From assembly GCF_002814235.1 (NCBI RefSeq), contig NZ_PHSU01000001.1, positions 1 through 36,811 on the forward strand: a stretch of DNA of 36,811 nt, given 5' to 3'. Within the stretch, counting starts at the first letter, position 1. Every line of letters begins with the position of its first letter. Under the pieces are notes generated by a model, which was not told where the DNA came from, did not search any database, and worked only from the letters and a program-made list of their open reading frames with translations. Shown in pieces: positions 1 through 7,643 of the stretch. Source of the stretch: Pseudomonas sp. QS1027 (lineage in GTDB: Bacteria > Pseudomonadota > Gammaproteobacteria > Pseudomonadales > Pseudomonadaceae). Made by a program: the position numbers and the translations under genes.

Positions 1-149
1 CTCCCCTGCGCTGTTCTTCCTGCAGTTGATTGCACACCTGGTGCGCGTCGGTCGACGAACCTGATTAGCTGCTCGATGCCGACGGTGCCGGCATCTGCTG
101 CTGCAGGTGAGTGTGATCGGTGCTCCTACAGACGCCGGGAGGTGTCAGT
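1..149. repeat. Continuation of repeat R4 across the circle junction
   Basis: The first 26 bases continue exactly from the last bases of the window: the joined text reads as in the repeat at 29,325-29,355. The rest resembles the right half of repeat R1 (about 5,480-5,580), sharing the stretches around 'cacctggtgc', 'gtcggtcgac' and 'gctgctcgatgcc'. No gene was seen here. It ends at the stop codon of the minus-strand gene that begins at 1298. Confidence 0.7.
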
Positions 150-1298
150 TCAACCACGTATACGAGGGTAAACAACCGGTTTTGAATACGGAGTGGGCTG
201 CGATTTATTTTCCGGTTGCGGTGAGGTGGTACCTTGTTTTTCTATTAGAGAAAGCTTGTATGCATCGCGTAGTTTTGGATCGCTGAACAAGTTATCATCG
301 GATTGTCCGTGTTGGATGGCGAGAATTTTTGTAACTTGAAAGGCAACATCTCTTTGAATGTCTGTTCCTCTCACGGAGACGTCCAATAATTTAACTAATT
401 GAGTAAACTCCCCGCCGCTTAGCGCGCGACGCTTCCCTTCTTCTATGCTGGTAAGTTTGTTAGCCCAATCCGATAAGCTTTTAATTTCAGCTGCTTCCAT
501 AGCGTGCTGTATATAAGCTGCCACTGCCTGATTATGTGGATTTCCGTTCAGAAGAATATCTCGCTGGCTTTCAATAGCCGATTTATAAATATTATTCTTG
601 GATAGCGCCTCATTCATGAGGTTGGCGAGTATTTGCTGCTCCGGCTTTCCTTCTAGTTCCGGGATCAATAACATGTGGTCTTTAGCAATGTTTATTATGT
701 TTTTTTCATTTAAAGTTCCAGCATGTATCGCCGCTAAATCGCTGTTAATTTCTTTCATGGCCTCGCGACGAACAAATATGCCAGCATCATCATAGGTATC
801 CAGACCAGAATATTTCTCTATTGCTGAATCAAAACTTACAAGCATATCAAGGGTTTGTTTGTTCAAATCTAGAGACCGCGATTTTCTGTGTATAGGGTTT
901 TCACGGAATAGTAATTCGATTCCCTTCTTTCTTGCGTCAAGTTTAATTCCACCACCTACAGCATTCGTCTGATCATCCATCCTGTTAGAGATTTCATGAT
1001 GTATTTGAAGACCATCGTAAATGGTCTGTACACAGCCACCTGGGAAAAGAGTCGAGTAGATAGGAGTAGGACCTCCTTGAGGATCGGTGTAAGATATCTC
1101 CAAGTTTACCATATCATAGGGCAGGCTGAGGTTGGCACTATAGCCATAGCTCTCAGCCTTGGCCTTCAATGCCAGCCAGCTGTCGATGATCGAATGCCCC
1201 CCGGCCGCTTTACTCTGATCCTCCTGCAATATCGCGATGACCTCGGGGGCCAATGCGTTCATGCTCAATGGGCTTACTTGGTAGATGTCAATGGTCAT
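150..1298 (-). CDS. Candidate type IVB secretion substrate, shared C-terminal domain
   Basis: A 382-residue soluble protein with no signal peptide or membrane segment. I do not recognise the N-terminal 270 residues. Residues about 277-353 match, more distantly, the C-terminal domain of the genes at 24,701 and 25,830: a W near the start, then R-[AP]-LSG-[GS]-EF, RG, HG, and LF-x-DP-x-LR-x-AYK. A short Pro-, Gln- and Ser-rich tail ends in RIRG. A conserved C-terminal module on otherwise unrelated N-terminal parts is the usual architecture of type IV secretion substrates, so a secreted effector or a transfer-associated protein is inferred; no catalytic motif was seen. The ATG at 1298 has AAGGAA about 9 nt upstream. 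The promoter motif at 1326-1343 precedes it. It is more AT-rich than the secretion genes. Confidence 0.7.
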   Translation of the reverse strand: MTIDIYQVSPLSMNALAPEVIAILQEDQSKAAGGHSIIDSWLALKAKAESYGYSANLSLPYDMVNLEISYTDPQGGPTPIYSTLFPGGCVQTIYDGLQIHHEISNRMDDQTNAVGGGIKLDARKKGIELLFRENPIHRKSRSLDLNKQTLDMLVSFDSAIEKYSGLDTYDDAGIFVRREAMKEINSDLAAIHAGTLNEKNIINIAKDHMLLIPELEGKPEQQILANLMNEALSKNNIYKSAIESQRDILLNGNPHNQAVAAYIQHAMEAAEIKSLSDWANKLTSIEEGKRRALSGGEFTQLVKLLDVSVRGTDIQRDVAFQVTKILAIQHGQSDDNLFSDPKLRDAYKLSLIEKQGTTSPQPENKSQPTPYSKPVVYPRIRG

Positions 1299-1325
1299 GG
1301 GGATGATTTCCTTGTGATTTGTTTT

Positions 1326-1343
1326 GTATCATGATCATCATAC
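1326..1343 (-). promoter_or_regulatory. GTAT-N10-ATAC promoter/operator motif
   Basis: On the minus strand the 18-mer reads GTATGATGATCATGATAC and is followed by AAAAC, 28 bp before the start codon at 1298. It matches sites at 13284, 23253, 30760 and 9932. The inner CATGAT is the candidate -10 hexamer. Confidence 0.5.
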
Positions 1344-1429
1344 GAAATGACCCTTTCAAAGAGTAGCACCTCATTCAGAGTAGGTGGGTGCTCATCGCTG
1401 TCTCTGGTCACCTGTGAGTTGCCGTGACT

Positions 1430-1690
1430 GATCGCGAACTAGGTGCTCGTCGGTCGACGCGCCCGGGCCAGCACCTGGTCAACTGCTCGATGTCGGCGGT
1501 GCAGGTGATTGTGATTAAGGTCAGTGGGGATCGACACGGCGCGGCCAGCGATCACCTGTAAGGTACATCTACGAGGAGGTGCGGGGTTGACCAGCAGATC
1601 CGCGCTCGATTGGCGAGGTGAAGCTTGGTCAATGTCTAGGGGCAGTCGCTGCGTGAGGCGCCTGCTGCGCCGAACATCCAAGAACGGCGC
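1430..1690. repeat. Diverged partial copy of the long repeat (R5)
   Basis: This gene-free stretch matches the right half of R1 (about 5,490-5,665). Shared blocks include 'gtcggtcgac', 'gcccgggccag', 'acctggtca', the 'gatcg-cacggc' block and 'ccagcagatccgcgc'. It lacks the left half that begins 'cccggaagccgc'. It is more diverged than R1, R3 and R4 are from each other, so it is probably an older remnant. Positions 1,344-1,430 show nothing I can name. Confidence 0.6.
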
Positions 1691-1708
1691 ACAGATACTG
1701 CGGGGAGA

Positions 1709-3667
1709 TTAGTTGGTTGTCCGAGAGAGAGCTGCTAGCCAGTCTTTCATGTTGCCAGGCAATAGCAGTTCATGTCGCGCTCGTGAGCTCGCGGTGTAGA
1801 GAAGGGAGCATACCGTGGCAAGTGCGTGTGTCGAATCTTCCCGAGGCGGCCGTAACAGGTCACGAGACAACAGGACGGTGTTGTACTCCTGGTTCTTAAC
1901 GTCATCGACCCTGGCCAGCTTGATTTTGGCACTTTCTTCGCTGCAAAAGTTCTTCATCCGTTCAGCAAGGTCGTTGAAAGTAAAACCTCGATCAAGTAGT
2001 TCTTGAACTGCTTTGAATTCATAGTTGCGTCCCATAGCAGATCCTAAGGCATCCCAAGTGGCGTAGCGGAATATCAAGCGATGCCGTGGCCTGGTCCCTT
2101 CTGTGAAGAGTAAAATTAGGTCTGTGATGAACGTATTCAGTTCCTTTTTCGCCCTATCAGCCATTTGGAATTTTGCACCTGCTTCGGTAAGCCTGATGAA
2201 CCACCCTACTAGTCCCCACTCATTGGCAACAATAATTGTTGTTGGCTTCTCAGGAATCGACATGTTGTTGTAGGGAAGCAACTGCATAGGGTGCTCCGAG
2301 CGGCCTTCGTAGCTTTCCTTGATCATACTTGGATGCTTTTGAATTAACGGGTTCAGAACCTCTCCCATTTCTTTACCCGCGCGCACGGACTGTGTTACAT
2401 GTCTTTTTCTAACTACTGCTCCATGATGCGATGTCATACCATGTAGGTGTTGAAACTCATCCCCAAGAGTAAGCACGGCCTGCGGACTGCGGTCGAGGAT
2501 TTGCAGCATAGGTGCGCTCAATTCGTGGCTTTCATCAACAATGACGTGGGTATATTCCTCAGGGATAACCTCCCGACGCAGAGATAAAAATTTTATTCTG
2601 TGCGCGTTACGTACAGGCAGTCTAATTTCTGGTGCGGAAGGCCAAATCAACTCTTTCCATATTAAACTGCAATATTCCATCAGCACAGCAATATCCGCAT
2701 CACTCAGAATTCCACCGATAGCAGGTAAGTGACGTGGTTCTATGGTAGGGCTTGGCGAGAGGCAATAGCTATACACAGCACGATGACAGACATTAGCAGC
2801 TTCACGAGGTCGTAAAGAGCCGACGGCCCGGAAATTCAGCCAGTTGGCGATCTGTTGATCGCTAACGAAATAGGTTGATTGGGATCGCTGTGAATCGGTG
2901 ATTCTCCAACCTAACGAAGTTTTGTCCTGGTTTAGAATCTGATTGGCAACATGACCGAAGGTACGAGCGTTTAGCTCTGCGGTTATTCCGGATTGTACCA
3001 TTCGGGTTTTCAGAGCTTGAACTTGACTTGGCATGTATGCCATCAACAACGTCGAGTTAGGGTTTAAATACTCAAAAAATTTAGCGATCAAAAAAGTTTT
3101 GCCGGTTCCAGCGTAGCCCTGAATGTGGAACGACTCATCTTGGCAGGCATTGAATTCGTCAAATAGTCGGCTCTGTTGGTCACTCAATTGCAGTACTCCA
3201 CCAGTGGGAAGCTGTACCTGCCGCTTTAATGGTTGTATTTTTTGGCTGTATCGTTGGCCAAACGTAAAGTCCCAGTTACCGTCAGAAGTAAGATAGTCAT
3301 GTTTCGATACTTCACTGGCATCGAGCAACCTCGCTCCGATGGATGGGAGTAATGTGAGTCCATGGGTAAACACAGAGGCTTTGAAACGACTTTGAACCTG
3401 TGCGGCGAAAGACGGGGCATTGGGAGGTGGGGGCACAAGACCTGCGCGCAGAGCTCCGTCATACATGACCTCGATCCTTGTCACGGATACTTTCTGCTGA
3501 ACAAGGGCGTTCAGGTTTTGTATAAGCAGCACCGCCGCTAGCTCAGCCGTGGACGCGGTTTTGAAGAAGCTATCGGCAAGCGCTGCGTTGGACAGCCCTC
3601 CTGCGGTCTCACTGGCCAAGGGAAGGAATAGGACAGGAGCTGGTACAAAGCGGCTTGGCGAATTCAT
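1709..3667 (-). CDS. UvrD/Rep-like superfamily 1 DNA helicase
   Basis: A 652-residue protein from the ATG at 3667; a GTG at 3733 would add 22 residues, but AGGA lies upstream of the ATG. The first 160 residues or so match nothing I recognise. They are followed by a helicase core: Walker A in GYAGTGKT near residue 186, a Walker B-like VIVDESHE, then LTLGDEFQ as in helicase motif III, and near the end SSRARHELLLPG, which resembles motif VI of UvrD-like enzymes. The expected role is ATP-driven DNA unwinding in plasmid replication, repair or defence. It stands alone, transcribed away from the nucleotidyltransferase pair, and its promoter region carries an ACGTANNN array (3743-3770), so it probably belongs to the same regulon as parA and rep. 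The family call is firm; the role is not. Confidence 0.8.
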   Translation of the reverse strand: MNSPSRFVPAPVLFLPLASETAGGLSNAALADSFFKTASTAELAAVLLIQNLNALVQQKVSVTRIEVMYDGALRAGLVPPPPNAPSFAAQVQSRFKASVFTHGLTLLPSIGARLLDASEVSKHDYLTSDGNWDFTFGQRYSQKIQPLKRQVQLPTGGVLQLSDQQSRLFDEFNACQDESFHIQGYAGTGKTFLIAKFFEYLNPNSTLLMAYMPSQVQALKTRMVQSGITAELNARTFGHVANQILNQDKTSLGWRITDSQRSQSTYFVSDQQIANWLNFRAVGSLRPREAANVCHRAVYSYCLSPSPTIEPRHLPAIGGILSDADIAVLMEYCSLIWKELIWPSAPEIRLPVRNAHRIKFLSLRREVIPEEYTHVIVDESHELSAPMLQILDRSPQAVLTLGDEFQHLHGMTSHHGAVVRKRHVTQSVRAGKEMGEVLNPLIQKHPSMIKESYEGRSEHPMQLLPYNNMSIPEKPTTIIVANEWGLVGWFIRLTEAGAKFQMADRAKKELNTFITDLILLFTEGTRPRHRLIFRYATWDALGSAMGRNYEFKAVQELLDRGFTFNDLAERMKNFCSEESAKIKLARVDDVKNQEYNTVLLSRDLLRPPREDSTHALATVCSLLYTASSRARHELLLPGNMKDWLAALSRTTN

Positions 3668-3742
3668 TTCTTTGGTTCGTCCTGAGATGATGGTCGCGGC
3701 ACCCGGGGCAGTGCCATAGCGCAATACGACCACTTTAAATGC

Positions 3743-3770
3743 AATACGTAATTGCGTAAATACGTAACGT
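3743..3770. promoter_or_regulatory. ACGTANNN array, 8-bp period
   Basis: Three units spaced by 8 bp read ACGTAATT, GCGTAAAT and ACGTAACG. They lie in the divergent region between the helicase gene (minus) and the antitoxin-like gene (plus), and could control either. They are the same unit found next to parA, rep and three small genes. Confidence 0.6.
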
Positions 3771-3910
3771 CATAAAAGCTCTCGATTTATGCCATGATTT
3801 ATTCGGTCGCTACGCACCTGGATCAGTCGATGCCTTTGCCACATGGGCCATCGACGGGTATGAGTCCTCGTGCTAGGATAAACCCATATCCACCTTGCTG
3901 GAGCGACGTT

Positions 3911-4126
3911 ATGCGCCAACCAGACCAATCACCAGGCAGTTTTTTTGCGATCATGGAAGGCAAGCGCTCTCGCCGTGACGTCCTCATGTCAGCGGTTGCG
4001 TCTGCACAGTCTGCTGATTTGGAGGCTTCTGCCGAACGCATCAAAGCGGTGATGCGTAAACCAGCAGGATCTCAACAACGTCGTCAGCGCATCGCTCCTC
4101 CGGCTTTCTTGGCATTTTCTGAATGA
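3911..4126 (+). CDS. Small antitoxin-like protein upstream of nucleotidyltransferase
   Basis: A 71-residue, basic, mostly helical protein with no motif I recognise. The ATG at 3911 is chosen because GGAG lies 7 nt upstream; an upstream ATG at 3794 has no ribosome binding site. Its last codons overlap the next gene in an ATGA arrangement, so the two are translationally coupled. A small protein coupled to an AbiEii-like nucleotidyltransferase suggests an antitoxin, but it does not look like the winged-helix AbiEi antitoxin, so this is inferred from context only. Confidence 0.6.
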   Translation: MRQPDQSPGSFFAIMEGKRSRRDVLMSAVASAQSADLEASAERIKAVMRKPAGSQQRRQRIAPPAFLAFSE

Positions 4127-5067
4127 GTTTTGAAGACGATCCTGGTCTCTCTGATAGTAATTCACTTACCCCTGACCATTTTGAGCGCTCCGAACTCTTT
4201 CTGTATTTCAAGGAGAGAATCAAAGACGTTTACCGATCACCAGAGCGCGAAGCTGTAGACCAATACGGTCTGATAGTAGTTGGTGGTCAGGCGCTGTCAC
4301 TGTGGGCACGGGAATATCTCTTAGACGAGATGACTGGTGAGGAGCTTCAATTCGCAACAAGCGATGATCTAGACTTTATAGGCAGACAAGGTTCCGTTGG
4401 TTTTTGCGAAGAACGCATGAAGGTCAGCTTCCGGCGCGCTACTATCGAAGACCATACTCCGAACTTGGCTGCTGCCGAAATTGCCTGGGACGATGATCGG
4501 AAAATTGTTATCGATATCCTCGATGCCATCGCCGGCGTCGCAACAACTGATATTTATAAATATCTTGAGTCAGTCGTTTTGGATGATGTGCGCATTGCCA
4601 TTATTGACCCAGTGTCGTGTCTGCAATCTCGGCTGTTTAACTTATATGCACCATGGTGCAGTAGTCGTGAACGAGAGTCAGTACGTACACAGTTGGCAAT
4701 TCGCGCATCTAATTGCTATCTACGTGAAATCCTAGTCGAGGATGGTTATCGTGAAGCTGTACCTCTATTCAAACGGATTCACGATCTGGCTCTTTCCCGA
4801 AATGGTAAAGACGCATTTTATGACTACGGGCTGGACCTTCTAAAAGCAATCCCGATTGATCCAGACTTGTTACCAAAACAGTTTATTGAAAAGAACTGGC
4901 CCAGTATTCTTAAACAAGTTTGGGATGCCCGATTTAGGAAAGAAGCCCAATATAAAAGCCATAACCGTGAGCCGCTGGGCTTGAAGTTTTCTGCTCCTAA
5001 AGCCGAAGTTGAACTCGATCGGCCTGTTATACTCAATACTCCCCTACCAAAGCATCCCAAGTCTTAA
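4123..5067 (+). CDS. AbiEii/MenT-like nucleotidyltransferase, putative toxin
   Basis: A 314-residue protein with the hallmarks of the minimal nucleotidyltransferase fold. VVGGQALSLW at residues 52-61 gives the G-G/S loop, and SDDLDF at 80-85 gives the metal-binding D-x-D pair. A further DILD near residue 130 may supply the third acidic residue. Such enzymes in type IV toxin-antitoxin pairs (AbiEii, MenT) transfer nucleotides to tRNA or other targets and block growth. It is coupled to the small gene at 3911. The role in plasmid stabilisation or phage defence is inferred. The C-terminal 130 residues are not recognised. Confidence 0.65.
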   Translation: MSFEDDPGLSDSNSLTPDHFERSELFLYFKERIKDVYRSPEREAVDQYGLIVVGGQALSLWAREYLLDEMTGEELQFATSDDLDFIGRQGSVGFCEERMKVSFRRATIEDHTPNLAAAEIAWDDDRKIVIDILDAIAGVATTDIYKYLESVVLDDVRIAIIDPVSCLQSRLFNLYAPWCSSRERESVRTQLAIRASNCYLREILVEDGYREAVPLFKRIHDLALSRNGKDAFYDYGLDLLKAIPIDPDLLPKQFIEKNWPSILKQVWDARFRKEAQYKSHNREPLGLKFSAPKAEVELDRPVILNTPLPKHPKS

Positions 5068-5096
5068 TCATTAATCTTGGTTCTGCTTAAAGTCTG

Positions 5097-5695
5097 GTCA
5101 AGGGTCAGCCCGGAAGCCGCATGCGGCGCGCAGCCTGCTTGCAGGCGAGCACCGAACGGGTGAGGACTGAAGCGCAGCGTCCCTTTACCAGGTGGCTGGT
5201 GATCAAGGCTCCCTCGGCGGTCATGGGGGTTGCTTCTCCCCCATGGCCGTTGGGGTCAGAGGCCGACTCGCTCCCTTCCTGGAGGGAAGGGCGGGGGGAT
5301 GGGTATGGCCGCCGCTGGCGGCCGGTGTAGGCCGTCATCCACAAATCCACGGGCTGTGTTAGGGGATGGGCCAGGGGATCCCCGTGCAGGCGGTGGGGTT
5401 CGTGGGTGATCAGTGCTCCTGCAGGCGCTGGCGGTGCCGGTGGCCACCACCAGGTGGCCGTGCCCTGCCCTGTTCTTTCCCGCGGCTGATTGCGCACCTG
5501 GTGCACGTCGGTCGACGTGCCCGGGCCAGGACCTGGTCAGCAGTTCGACGCCGGCAACAGATGCAGGTGATCAAGCCCGGAGCCGATCGGCACGGCTGGT
5601 CGCTGGTAAGGCATATCTAGGAGAGAGGGAGGAGTTGGCCAGCAGATCCGCGCGGAGCGTACTTGGTGTTTTGTCGGGAGGCAGGGAGGGGGGAG
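5097..5695. repeat. Long GC-rich repeat R1
   Basis: The fullest copy of a dispersed repeat also seen at 8827-9057, 28810-29355, 36275-36811 (continuing into 1-149) and, partly, at 1430-1690. The left 230 bp (from 'cccggaagccgc' to 'gccgccgctggcggcc') is shared by four copies and is full of short inverted repeats such as 'gccgcatgcggc' and 'gcctgcttgcaggc'. The middle 'gtaggccgtcatcc' block is shared only with R4. The right part is shared with R3, R5 and positions 1-145. It is clearly more GC-rich than its surroundings. Open frames inside it have no ribosome binding sites and are not conserved as frames, so I see no gene. It separates the toxin-antitoxin-like unit from the partition genes. Confidence 0.85.
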
Positions 5696-5739
5696 GGGAT
5701 ACGTAGGGCAGAACTACGTATATCACCGACAACTGCAAA

Positions 5740-5764
5740 CAAAAAAGCCGCCCGAAGGCGGCTT
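5740..5764 (-). terminator. Rho-independent terminator of the par operon
   Basis: On the minus strand an 8-bp perfect stem AAGCCGCC/GGCGGCTT with a TTCG tetraloop is followed by a run of T. It lies 23 bp beyond the stop of the partner gene that follows parA. Confidence 0.9.
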
Positions 5765-5796
5765 GCGTACTTACGTAAATACGTAGTTACTTGCGT
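5765..5796. promoter_or_regulatory. ACGTANNN array at the par operon end
   Basis: Units GCGTACTT, ACGTAAAT, ACGTAGTT and ACTTGCGTAA run in 8-bp steps and overlap the last codons of the partition gene. There is no downstream gene to regulate, so this copy could be a centromere-like partition site or an incidental relic. Two further TACGTA copies lie at 5700-5720. Confidence 0.45.
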
Positions 5797-6068
5797 AATT
5801 TGTCTTGCTTGGTAAACCAGGCTTCCAGCGCTTCGTCGATGATGTCCGACTCATTGACTTTTTTACCTTCGCTCTTGGATCGAGCAAATGCCTCATCTGC
5901 CAGCCGCTCATTGAACGTCTTACGGATCCGGATTGTTTTGTTCTGCTTCTCATTGACGTTAGTTGGCACCGGGGTAGCTACCCGGGCCGACGCTGCTGCA
6001 GCAGATGGCTCAACAGCGCCTTCGGCGCCGCCCGATCGAAACTCTTCGAGGGAGGGTTTGCTTCTCAT
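5787..6068 (-). CDS. Small ribbon-helix-helix partition partner (ParB/ParG-like)
   Basis: A 93-residue protein. The N-terminal 45 residues are Ala-, Ser- and Pro-rich and probably disordered. The C-terminal half contains a short basic strand with TIRIRK, followed by two predicted helices, the pattern of MetJ/Arc-type ribbon-helix-helix dimers such as ParG and the omega repressor. It starts in an ATGA overlap with the parA stop, so the two are co-translated. In such cassettes the small protein binds the centromere, stimulates the ParA ATPase and represses its own promoter. Its fold type binds phased short repeats, which makes it the best candidate for the ACGTANNN arrays; that link is an inference. 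Confidence 0.75.
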   Translation of the reverse strand: MRSKPSLEEFRSGGAEGAVEPSAAAASARVATPVPTNVNEKQNKTIRIRKTFNERLADEAFARSKSEGKKVNESDIIDEALEAWFTKQDKLRK

Positions 6069-6703
6069 TGCGTGATCTCTTCATAGAACGCTTTCATTTC
6101 CGCAATTGCTTGCGGGTCTTTCGCCAGTTCTTCTACTGTCCGGCCTTCGCCAATCGCCCGGCGGAAGACCACGCGTTCACACACGCGAGCGGATAATGCG
6201 CTGAGCTTATTTTCTATCAGCCATTCGAGCATGTCTTTAGCATCCTTCGTACGCGGATCCACCCGGGCCAACAGAACCTTCACAACAAGATTCGGGTTGT
6301 AGTCCTTAGCGATGTCCACCACCTCAAGCAGATCTGTCATCGCGGCTGCATCAAGGTCGGAAGCGCCTACTGGAATAATCGCGACATCCGCGAGTAGCAG
6401 GGCGTTACGAAGACCGGGAGCATCACGACCACCAGCATCGACTACCGTGTTCTGATAGTTGGTGACCAGGTGTTTGCCCTCGTCGTAGATGGCTTTACCA
6501 CGCAGGCAAATGGTGACGGGCATAGGCAAACCTTCAGCTTCCTTGCAATCACGACGCCATGCGGCCCAAGTAGCGGCGCTTTCCTGGGGGTCGCCATCGA
6601 TGAGTAACGTTGGACCTTTGGTCGCCAGATTGCACGCCAAGTGAATGCTGTTCGTCGACTTCCCAACACCACCCTTGGTGTTTACTACTGCATACGTTGT
6701 CAT
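6065..6703 (-). CDS. parA: ParA-family partition ATPase
   Basis: A 212-residue Walker-type cytoskeletal ATPase. The deviant Walker A motif KGGVGKST with the signature lysine lies at residues 10-17, followed by LLIDGDPQESAATW at about 34-47 and VDAGGRD in the middle as the Walker B region. The length and the absence of an N-terminal HTH place it with ParF/IncC2-like small ParA proteins (type Ib), which position plasmids over the nucleoid. The start has a strong AAGGGGGAAGA ribosome binding site, and an ACGTANNN array (6713-6745) lies directly upstream. It forms an operon with the 93-residue partner. Confidence 0.92.
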   Translation of the reverse strand: MTTYAVVNTKGGVGKSTNSIHLACNLATKGPTLLIDGDPQESAATWAAWRRDCKEAEGLPMPVTICLRGKAIYDEGKHLVTNYQNTVVDAGGRDAPGLRNALLLADVAIIPVGASDLDAAAMTDLLEVVDIAKDYNPNLVVKVLLARVDPRTKDAKDMLEWLIENKLSALSARVCERVVFRRAIGEGRTVEELAKDPQAIAEMKAFYEEITQ

Positions 6704-6712
6704 TCTTCCCCC

Positions 6713-6745
6713 TTACATAAATAATTATGTACGTATTTACGTAAC
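6713..6745. promoter_or_regulatory. ACGTANNN array upstream of parA
   Basis: Degenerate units ACATAAAT and AATTATGT are followed by ACGTATTT and ACGTAACT, all in 8-bp steps. They end about 10 bp before the parA start codon, where a repressor would block the promoter. Autoregulation by the small partition protein is the expected arrangement. Confidence 0.6.
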
Positions 6746-6979
6746 TTTAATGTTTGATCGCTGAGAAATCAAGGTTAAACCATGGATTTTGATATCTTTT
6801 GGCTTGGTTTTGAGCTTCTGCGACAGCTGGTTTCTTGTCTGATTGAGGATAATTTCTTCGATCATATTTTCAGCAAGATTGTTGACCTGGATAGCAATCT
6901 GAACCTCCTCGGGGTACGGTTTCAGAAAAGCCATATTTACGAAGAGGACGACATATTCTCTAAGTATTTTGCCATTCAT
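6737..6979 (-). CDS. Small hypothetical protein upstream of parA
   Basis: An 80-residue frame (65 residues if the ATG at 6934 is used). Neither start has a clear ribosome binding site. The second half is helical and Asn-, Ile- and Lys-rich, without a motif I recognise. It is AT-rich compared with parA. It lies between two ACGTANNN arrays in the maintenance block and ends 34 bp before the parA start. It may be a small maintenance protein; a chance frame is not excluded. Confidence 0.45.
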   Translation of the reverse strand: MNGKILREYVVLFVNMAFLKPYPEEVQIAIQVNNLAENMIEEIILNQTRNQLSQKLKTKPKDIKIHGLTLISQRSNIKVT

Positions 6980-6980
6980 G

Positions 6981-7008
6981 CGTAATTACGTAATTACGTA
7001 CGTAATTA
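6981..7008. promoter_or_regulatory. ACGTAATT array
   Basis: Near-perfect units in 8-bp steps (CGTAATTA repeated, then ACGTACGTAATTA). They directly precede the small frame that starts at 6979. Confidence 0.6.
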
Positions 7009-7013
7009 ATTGA

Positions 7014-7307
7014 TCAAATAGCGATCCCACGTTTCGCTTTTTCAAGAAGTCCCTTGAGGTGGTCGATGGCTTCCTGATTGTTGCGAATGGCGTAGTCAGG
7101 AAATGCTGCTCTACCTGACTCCTTGCGCTTGAGTAGATCGGCGATGTGATCGTCCTCAAAACCCATACTTTCAAGCGTTTTCTCGTCATCTCTGACCACA
7201 GCTTCGTTGGCGTCCAACATCATCTGTTGGGCGTCATCCAAACGGCGGATTTCGGATTCAACCTGGCTTATCACATCAGGATCCGGGGGGGTTGGCGCAA
7301 AAATCAT
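7014..7307 (-). CDS. Small acidic helical protein, unknown function
   Basis: A 97-residue protein from the ATG at 7307, which has AGGAG 7 nt upstream; a frame extension to 7400 has no ribosome binding site and would include the conserved leader hairpin as coding sequence. It is acidic and mainly helical, with a probable coiled coil around residues 10-45, and I do not recognise the family. Its leader carries the same GGCGGCTACC hairpin and CGTCTAGGAG as rep and the gene at 28633, and an ACGTANNN array lies upstream. Shared control with rep suggests a role in copy control, stability or establishment. Confidence 0.65.
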   Translation of the reverse strand: MIFAPTPPDPDVISQVESEIRRLDDAQQMMLDANEAVVRDDEKTLESMGFEDDHIADLLKRKESGRAAFPDYAIRNNQEAIDHLKGLLEKAKRGIAI

Positions 7308-7314
7308 CGCGATG

Positions 7315-7359
7315 CTCCTAGACGGTTTTTCGGCACTGCGAGTACTGGTAGCCGCCAGT
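7315..7359 (-). promoter_or_regulatory. Conserved hairpin leader, copy 1
   Basis: On the minus strand: ACTGG-CGGCTA-CCAGT (5-bp stem, 6-nt loop), 19 nt, then CGTCTAGGAG, which holds the ribosome binding site of the gene at 7307. The 10-mers GGCGGCTACC and CGTCTAGGAG are identical in the leaders at 28640-28684 and 8664-8720. Confidence 0.7.
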
Positions 7360-7403
7360 GACTTGCTGTGTTTTGGACGTGGCATACGAAGTATAGTCAT
7401 ATT

Positions 7404-7436
7404 ATGTACTTACGTAAATACTTACATACGTAATTA
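7404..7436. promoter_or_regulatory. ACGTANNN array
   Basis: Units ACGTAAAT, ACTTACAT and ACGTAATT in 8-bp steps, upstream of the leader of the gene at 7307. A possible -10 (TATACT on the minus strand) lies just downstream. Confidence 0.6.
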
Positions 7437-7448
7437 GTGGTTTGAATT

Positions 7449-7635
7449 TGTCGGCGATATACGTGCCACAAAACACAGCTCTGGAGCTCCTCCATGAGCT
7501 CTGAGCAAATCGTTTTGTTGTGTATTTCACAGATCTGCGTTTACGCGGCAGGAGGCCGACACCGAGCCGGCGTGTAGCCGGGCAGGCGATCCTGGGAGAG
7601 GAGGGGGGATCCATAGGAAATGTCGGTGATATACG
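7449..7635. repeat. Two iteron copies downstream of rep
   Basis: TGTCGGCGATATACG at 7449-7463 and TGTCGGTGATATACG at 7621-7635 match the oriV iterons but lie on the 3' side of rep, about 2 kb from the main cluster. The sequence between them has no credible gene. They could titrate Rep or regulate nearby transcription. Confidence 0.75.
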
Positions 7636-7643
7636 CCTGGAAG

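Noticed and set aside
5105..5506. Long open frames inside repeats R1-R4 (also 8801-9070, 28819-29370, 36284-36722)
   Set aside because: They lack ribosome binding sites, differ in length between copies because of indels, and have the composition expected of GC-rich non-coding DNA.
5097..5695. R repeats as integron attC sites or cassettes
   Set aside because: No integrase, and no R-box/L-box GTTRRRY core sites could be found at the borders.
7402..7614. 70-residue minus-strand frame downstream of rep
   Set aside because: It spans an iteron and an ACGTANNN array, has no ribosome binding site, and its sequence is not protein-like.
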